Below are positions 56,612-64,000 of a DNA stretch of 64,000 nt, piece by piece. The DNA comes from Larus michahellis (taxonomy: Eukaryota; Chordata; Aves; Charadriiformes; Laridae). Every line of letters begins with the position of its first letter. Position 1 is the stretch's first letter. The stretch covers positions 19,458,492 through 19,522,491 of the forward strand of contig NC_133897.1 in NCBI RefSeq assembly GCF_964199755.1. The letters run 5' to 3'. The notes below the pieces were generated by a model. The model did no database searches, was not told the origin of the DNA, and saw only the letters and a program-made list of their open reading frames with translations. Position numbers and translations under genes: made by a program.

Positions 56612-58681
56612 GCACTGGATACCTCATGAGACCAGGTCCTCTGGCTCCTCTACTTTTAATAGTCCATAACTGCTGTAAATTACCTATATTATATTGTTAC
56701 AGCATTTCAAAATTTCTCATTTTGCTATGAATGTCAGCTAAAAACAATAAGAGACAAGTTTGAATAAAATGAAAATGAATTCAGTTACACAGATCTCTGT
56801 GCTCTGATAAGAGTTTAGTTTGAACTCTGAACAACACTTTACATGTTTCTTACTTTTAGCAAAAATAGATGGCCTAGATTTAAGACCATCATTTTCCCTC
56901 GAACATATCCTACATAAACTCAGCAGTTTTACCAGTTACATACAAACAAACATCTGAAAAGGCATAATCCACACATGCTGCTATTTTTGTGTTCTTCCTC
57001 ACCAGAATCCCAGCAATAATAAACCTTTTGACTATAATAGTTTGACTGGGGACCTTATTGGGTGTCAATATGAACAAAGCATGGTACGAATCTCCTGAGA
57101 CTATGTGTCCCAGTCTGGTTTTGAGCTCTACAAAGGCATGTGCAGGTGTCTTTCCTACGTCCCCCATACATGCTCTGCTTGGGCAAACTGGCTGCTGCTT
57201 CCATTTCATTCCTACTAATTAGCTATGCTAATATTGAAGTCTATTATTCTGGTTTCTTAAAAACACCCACAGAGGAATGACCTGCCAAGCCATCTTGCTA
57301 CTGAAGTCTTCTCTGAGCAAGTGGAACACAAATTTTGCTTCAATGAAACAAGATTAAAGGCTCCTTTACAAATGTTAGCAATTTTGGGTTTTCTCTTTAA
57401 AGTACACTTGCCTTGCATATGCAGAATCACGGCACTGAAACGTACTGCTCTTCAAAGCACTGAAATTTATTGCTTTAATTGCTCCATATTGATTTAGAAG
57501 AAATTGAAAAGGAAAAAATGGATAGAATTAGGTTGCTAAACCCAAATCACTGTATCTTACTGTCCTATGTTCTATGGAAACACTTCTTATTGATATGGTT
57601 TAGAAGGTATTGCCCAGAACATGCCAGAGAGCCTATTTCCTCTCATTCTGCCTTTCATCCAAAGGCCTCCTGCAGTAAAAAACCCAACAGTAGCAGCAGA
57701 GCTGAACAGATGAGCTAATTGTGAAATACACACGTATACTCCACAATGGTCCATTCTTCTTTCTCTTCCTCAACTGAAGTGAGAAGAGCCTCAATTCTCC
57801 TAATGATTGAAAAAATCAGTTACAAGTGTTAACAGAGGCTGAGAGTTTGAAAAAGTTTGGCTTGTAAAGGGATGAAAATACATGTATGAAACTCCATGTG
57901 CTGAAGATACTCTTATTTACACTAAAGACTGTGGGCCAACTTTTGCTTAAAAAAAATCTGCTCTAAGTTTGAAGATTTACAAGAATTATTTTTTTGGTAT
58001 ACAGATTTGTATACAGGTGTCTCAGAAAGCAAATGAAAGTGAAAAAGCCAGACCTCCATAATAAAAACCAACTTCAATGAAGAGGGGGTAAGTAGGAATG
58101 AAGGTAGCATTTGATCTGATTAATTCTGAAAATTTCACAGTTTTCAGTTCATAGATACAAGGGGTTCCTAAGACAACGAGAGAAGATTTCTAAGTATTAC
58201 TATACTGAAGCGTACAGTACTTTGCACCATTTAACGCATCATGCTTTTATAAAAGCTTTACATTTAGAAGAGAGCTGGCATTCCTGTCCACAGATAGTAA
58301 TTAGTGTGACATCTGGTAGGCAACACAAATACGGAATAGCTTTTAAAACACAAGGTAAAATAACAGAGTTCCTATACTTGCTAAGCCCAACATTACAATA
58401 ATTTCATTAGCAATAACAAACAAAACAGACTGATAGAAAACCAATTTATTATCTAAACCACTAATTACACAGCTTAAATGTATCATGTAGAACCTGTGCT
58501 TGAGAGGGGAGATCAAGGTCATATAATTAGCTACAGACTATCAGCGCAATTTTTAACAAAAATCTGAAGGTGTTATACAATTTTTCTGTATGGCAAAATG
58601 GCCTTTTTGCTTTCTCAATATAAAATAAGGTGACATATTAATGTATTTATTAAATCAATGAAAACGACAGATACACCTAAC

Positions 58682-58684
<3 letters not shown>

Positions 58685-58717
<33 letters not shown>
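58685..58717 (+). repeat. (GA)n dinucleotide repeat
   Basis: About 16 perfect GA units in the GPR158 intron; likely polymorphic. Confidence 0.97.
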
Positions 58718-58720
<3 letters not shown>

Positions 58721-59955
58721 TGGCGCACATCTGGCCACCATGCAGCAAGGTTCGAATGTACCACTCATCTCTGAGGTCTTATTAGTTCTGTCTATGGCAC
58801 ACTAGTAACTGTTTTGAGCCAAATATCCTTAATGATTAAAATCTGTGAGATGTGATATGAAATTTCTGTTTGGCTTGCTGAATAATTTTCCACTAAAAGG
58901 CTGGTGCAGAAGACTGACTTCCTGACCACTAAAGGACTGTCGTAGCATATTGCAAACCCGCCAAGACCAAACTCAAAGCTCAAAACATGTGATCTTGTTC
59001 CTTGAAGTATGATTTATCATAAGGCTTATAAATTATTCCATTTTACTTATTAAGCACAAGAACATGAAATACCTTCTTTCCCCCTTCTGAAGAAATGACG
59101 GAAATTCCTGGGAGAGAGAGCTGTCAACAGCTCTCTGGACAGAAAATGTGAAGTCAAAAAAATCAAGCATAAAAGAGCTCTGAAAAACTTGCAGTAGCTA
59201 CTCCATAACAATCTAAACCAAGCATTCAGATTTTGGGTGCAAATCCCTGATAGATAGGAGAGTAAGAAAAGGAAAAATTGCTTTAAAGGGATAAAAGACA
59301 TGAATGAAAGGGAAGACAGGAAAAGAAAATGTGGCCATATGCACAAATGAATTAATCTTTAAATACCTCTCTTGCTAGTCATTATGTATTTCTTACCCAC
59401 ACAGGATTTTATGTGGTCTTTGCACTAGCTAATCAACCTGCTCAGTTATATCCTTTGGTGCTCAAAATCCACGATTATTTCTTTTGTTTGCAACGCCCAT
59501 CGTGTTTTCAGAAAATGGAGCATTTTGGAGCACTTAGTCTGGGCATCCAGTACACTGGACCAGACTCATGCCCAATGCCACTGGCCTGCCGTAACTGAGA
59601 GTCCCCCATGACTGCTCACTTGGGATTTGTTTTGGCCATTCTTCATATTCTGCATTTTCTGACAACGAAGGACAATGCTATGTTCATGGTATGTGATACC
59701 CATCTGCTCTATAGAGAAGGACAGACTCAGGGGTGATACTATTACTTAATCAAACTTACTCAGAATATCTGGGTTAGTATATTTACTAGATGTTACTAAA
59801 CTTGCCGTTGTCTGTGTTGCAAATTATTCTTTCGTATTTAAAGTCAGCACAAGGCAAAGCACATCCAGAGACAGTCTTCTGCGACATTTCGTTCAGTGTC
59901 CGTTGGCCAAGCTGTGTCATGCCTTGCAGAGCACAGCAAATGCAGGCTGACCCAC

Positions 59956-60689
59956 TGTCGTGGTTTTGGCCAACTTGGCCAATGGCCAGTGACAGATGCT
60001 CCCCCCCAACCTCTCGTACACGGAGAGGAGGAAGAGAAATAAAGAGATTTATGAGTTTAGAAGAAACTAAACTACTTTAATGGAATATTAGTAATAAAAT
60101 AAAAAGGAAAATAATGAAATAGACACAGCATATACAAAACCCGATTAAAGCTCTCAGGATGATGCCACCAGCAGGCACTGGGGAAGTCCCAGACTGAACT
60201 CACCGACGGGTGGAACTGGGTTCCACAGCTGGAGTCAGGAACCCACGGATCGGGATCTAAGGCAGATGAACAGACAGGGTCCTCCTTGGACGTCAGCCAT
60301 TGGAGAAAAGAGAGCCTGACCCTTTGATCCCTCAGCTTTTATACTGAGCATGGTGCAGATGGGATGGAATACCCTGTTGGTCAGTTTTGGATCCCCTGTC
60401 CTGTCCGCTCCTTCCTGCAGGTGTGACCCCTCTATGCTTTTCCGTTTCCGACCCTCCAACGGGGCAAATAACGAAGTTAGCTGACCTTGGTTGTTACAGC
60501 AATAAGTATAAGCAAGAGCCTCTGTGCATACCACTCCTTGGCACAAACTGTAGACCTTGGTCTTATCCCTCTGAGAACAAACCGTTTTCAGCACAACATG
60601 CGGTTAATTTCAGAAAGTTAGAAGAGGCCTAGCTAAGAAGTAAAAATACTGAACAGAAAGTTGGTTCTGTTTTACCTCAAACCAGGACA
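59956..60689 (-). mobile_element. Well-preserved solo LTR of an avian endogenous retrovirus
   Basis: The plus strand runs from TGTCGTGGTTTTGGCC to CTCAAACCAGGACA, 734 bp, so both ends have the TG...CA structure of an LTR. Sense is the minus strand: a TATAAAAG box at 60335-60343 and an ATTAAA poly(A)-type signal near 60073-60079 lie in the right order. Flanks read CCCAC before and CCCGC after, compatible with a 5-bp target duplication with one change. No gag, pol or env sequence adjoins it, so it is a solo LTR. It is in GPR158 sense orientation, in an intron. Confidence 0.85.
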
Positions 60690-61654
60690 CCCGCTCCTGC
60701 TTGTCCAGCCCCCAGCACAAGTAAATTCCCGCATGAATCCATATCCTCTGTCATTGCCTGCTCTGCAGGTGTCTGTACTTTGCCTGACTGCACAGTACTG
60801 CAGAGCAAGACAGGAGGAACGGAAAGCAGCGATCAAAGTCACTTTCCTCTCTTTGAAGATTTGGAAAAGTCATTGAGATCCTCCTTACACTTGAGTGGGT
60901 ACAGGAAGAGAACCCCCACAGGTGACAAATGGAGTAAAGGCAGTAAGGGCAGGACCTCAGGAGAGTTAAGAAAAAACGAATTCAAAAAAGCAAAGATCAT
61001 ATAAGGAAACATGAAAAATCAAGAAATACGAAGCTGGATTTTTGAACGTGGCTTACACACCAACTCTTCTTAGAGGCCTTACGAAAGTACTTCATCCTTA
61101 CTTCCACAGCTTTGCTGTCTCTAAGAATTGGACAGCACTAAAATACAAACACCACATACGCAGCCTTAATTTACTCTCTTTTGCATATATAATCTTGAGT
61201 TAACTATATCATTTTTTAAGAGACCAGACTCATTTAATGCATGTGACAGAGCAATTCCAGAGATAAATCAAGGTTGACTAATGAAGAAAGCTCTGCAATT
61301 TGTTGCAAATGACATTTAGATGTCTAGTGACTGAGAGAAAAGACTGCAGGGGAAAAACAGAAGCCTTGTGCACATGCACCACTGAATTCTAACATTGTCT
61401 GTACTGTAAGCGCCTAAGCATAGGCAAAAAGTCCACACTCAAGCCCAGCTTTGCAGAGATGATCAGAGAGAGCATTTCTCTTGCTATTTGGGTGCCAACC
61501 TAGGCATTTTTGCTGCGATTTGCAGCAGAACTAAGCATACAGGGCTGTATTTGTGGCCAGTGAGACCATACATAACATGTTATATATGGATTTGACTAAG
61601 CTCTGTGACTGAGCCAAAGGCATTGCAAAATGGGCACTCAGATTAAACGGACCG

Positions 61655-61775
61655 TATAACTCTAATCTTATTGTGCCTCAGCTCTGGCTTTGTAAAATGG
61701 AGCTAATGCCACCCTGTCACTGCAAGATGACAGTGGAAATAAATTTACCCATATTTGTGAACAGCTTAAATCCTA
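61655..61775 (+). repeat. MIR/L2-like SINE/LINE fossil
   Basis: TTGTGCCTCAGCTCTGGCTT, TGTAAAATGGAGCTAATGCC and GTGGAAATAAATTTACCC match in order the core/tail of MIR and L2-type elements (TGCCTCAGTTTCCCC, TGTAAAATGGGGATAAT). Diverged, plus orientation, in the GPR158 intron. Confidence 0.55.
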
Positions 61776-64000
61776 AACTGTGAGTTTCCTTCCCGCCATG
61801 GTCGGGAAAGGAAAGCGAGTTATTCCAGGCTGTCCTGGTTGCTTCTCAGCCCTCCTGCCCTGCTGGAATGCCAGAAAAGCCTTTCTCTTGCGCTTCTTCA
61901 GGCCACCCTCTCCGTGGAGACGGCTGTGGGAAAGCAGCTCCCTGGAGCCAGGATGCCCAGCCCCGTGCTTGCTTGTACTCTGCTGTCCAAAAGCTACCTG
62001 CAAAAAGAAGACACTCCTGAAGGACTGAAGCCCATTTTAATGACTCTGTGTGGTGTTCTATGTCTGACCACACTCATTTGCTTAAAAAGCACCATCATAG
62101 GCCAAGAACAGGCCACTGCTCTCCAGAGACGGTGACATCCTTTCCCTACACTAATAAGGGAGAGCCCATTACAGCTGGGACTTGACTAAATTCATTTGGC
62201 ATCCTAAACTTTGCACTGTTGGCAAAACGGTACTGTTCCAACTGTTCCAATTTTTTCCTCAGGTTTTGGACACAAATTACTGGTTACAACTCTACTTACA
62301 TCCATTACGCAGCTACAACAACTCATCTACTTCTCTGTCACACTTTATTTCATCAGACTGATGTCTACATTTTAAATCCCCTTTACTGAGATGAAGTGAG
62401 TTTATGGATCTGGAAGCACGTCTCTTCCGTCTGTTCATTCACTCAGGGTGCCGGCTGAAGCCGAGCACACACCATTTTAAAATAGGAAAAAAATTGTGTC
62501 CTCAATTGCTCCTGTGTTGCCAGCCAGTGCAGTCTCTTTCTGCCTCACTGCGTCCAATCTCCCACCTGGAGACTTGCACCATGTCGCAGCAGAAGTTTTT
62601 TTCAACTGAAAGGATTTTCATATATTTCAATGAATGGTGATTACACGTACAAGTCTTTAATGTTGAGTTTTCCTGGCAAATTATGAATTACCAGAGGTTT
62701 ATCTGTCTCTCCCATCATATCTCAGCATTATTTTAATTAGCTAGGCTCAGCAATACAGAGACCTATGTGTGGAGTAAGAATTAATGGTGCCAAACTCTGA
62801 CTTTTTATTTTTACCAGAAGTCCCATGGCCTGTGTCTCTGCAAGGATGAAAGAAGAGCAGGGGTCCATGGGCTGGTGGGTGGCACAGCACGCTCCGTCCC
62901 CCACACAGCCACAAGATTGCCTTGCAGGTCCACTCAAAGCAACGCAAGGGACATGCTGACCCACGGTCTAAGGGCCCCGTGGCTTGAGGGTGACTAGAGA
63001 TGGCTTTTGCTGGCAATGGAGACACATCCACTGACTTGAGTGTGAGCAATATGCCTAGGAGTCTCACTGCATGAAACATGCCAGCACCCAGGTCTACAGT
63101 CTCCAGGAACTCTCCTCGTTTCTGCACTTCTCTTAGCCCTTATACTCATGCATTTTATTCCTTCCTCCACACAGATGTGCTGTCCTGTCTCATTCCTTCC
63201 AAAGCCCACTGCTGTTATTAAAGCCAGCTGGCCACTCTTCTGTCTCCATGTGCCCCACCATCCTCTTCACTCGTGTGGATGAAAGGGGGAGAACACAATC
63301 GGAAAAGATCTACCACCAGCAGCTGAAAGCAAGCTGAGCGTGGAACCTCTTCTCTCACATCTTAAAGAGGATGGAAGCAACTGCCAATGGTATACAAAGT
63401 ACTTGAAGGGCTGCAACGACTTGGGGCAGTCCGAGAAGTGGATTCCAGCAAGGGTGGTGCAAAGACAAGATCAAGTCAGAGCATCTTCCAGCCTCTCCCA
63501 ATGCCATTGCCTCCTGCAGGTGGATTGCAAAAGAATCTGAATATGGCTTTTACCGATATATACACATGCAGTTAAGGTAACCCAAATACGGTTTCCTCAG
63601 CAGAAATACTTTGTAGAAATGGTGCCTACATAAAGGCTATGGGATTTCACCTGTGATGTAGCAGATATCAAGAAAAAGCAACATTACTGCTTTTCTTGTA
63701 GCAGTAATGCAACCCAAACTGCTCAACCTGTTCCAGCTATTTTTGAGAATGGAAAACAGAAGAATGCTGGCTGGTCATCATTAAAAAAAAGTAAAATCTG
63801 GGGTTTTTTTTGAAAGCTCCATTCTCCACCATCCTTGAGGATGTTTTATTTTAAATTAAATTGGAATAAACAGTTAATCTGAGATGAGTGAATTGTCCCA
63901 TTTGACATTCTGCACCACACATCATGTTTGTTGCTCCTCCCCATACCTTTTCCAGATTTCCCAGATCCTGGAGATGAGGGACATAAACTGCGCGCAGCGT

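Larger units (their letters stand above)
55096..64000 (-). other. GPR158: GPR158 intron (partial) upstream of the TM5 exon
   Basis: At least 8.9 kb of intron preceding the TM5 exon. I searched by eye for the reverse complement of the next upstream exon (expected SDHLIFNMC...WDYMTAV) and did not find it, so the intron continues past the window. It contains a CR1 fragment, a (GA)n run, a full LTR and a MIR/L2-like fossil, listed separately. The rest is AT-rich DNA without recognisable features. Confidence 0.75.

Noticed and set aside
60235-60594. 119-codon minus-strand open frame
   Set aside because: Lies wholly within the LTR; LTRs do not normally encode protein and no motif is seen.

Overview
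The window looks like bird nuclear DNA. It carries several CR1 LINE 3' ends with the avian tail motif (TTCTATGAT-like), two long terminal repeats (LTRs) of avian endogenous-retrovirus type, and old amniote LINE/SINE fossils. The one protein-coding gene I can support is the avian orthologue of GPR158, an orphan-type class C receptor also described as a metabotropic glycine receptor. The species cannot be fixed from the sequence alone.

GPR158 lies on the minus strand, so its 5' side is at high coordinates. Four coding exons can be read: 54957-55095 (TM5 and most of TM6), 50598-50703 (rest of TM6 and TM7), 48517-48663 (start of the cytoplasmic tail) and 46279-47733 (the large terminal coding exon). 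Together they encode the last roughly 615 residues. Extracellular and earlier transmembrane exons must lie beyond position 64000. The first two exons were found by reading the reverse complement, because they are too short to stand out as open frames. The intron between them appears to start with GC rather than GT. A 3' UTR of about 4.3 kb probably runs from 46278 to about 42010, where an AATAAA, upstream TGTA motifs and a GT-rich downstream stretch coincide.

Region by region: 1-42000 is gene-poor DNA downstream of GPR158 (in mammals the next gene on this side is MYO3A, which is not seen here). It holds scattered CR1 copies, one old LTR at 4225-4808, a pure purine pentanucleotide array of about 1.3 kb at 19113-20430, and a (TTTTTC)n array at 23943-24100. 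42000-55095 holds the GPR158 3' part. 55096-64000 is the intron upstream of the TM5 exon, with one CR1, a (GA)n run, a well-preserved 734-bp LTR at 59956-60689 in the same orientation as GPR158, and a MIR/L2-like fossil.

Points worth a second look are the GC-AG intron, a TAA that cuts the conserved mammalian C-terminus, the loss of the middle VCPWE-type motif, a phase-0 open segment with a GTAAGT donor inside the 783-bp intron, and a TATA-plus-donor arrangement at 22786-22858. I found no new multi-gene system, CRISPR array or RNA gene.
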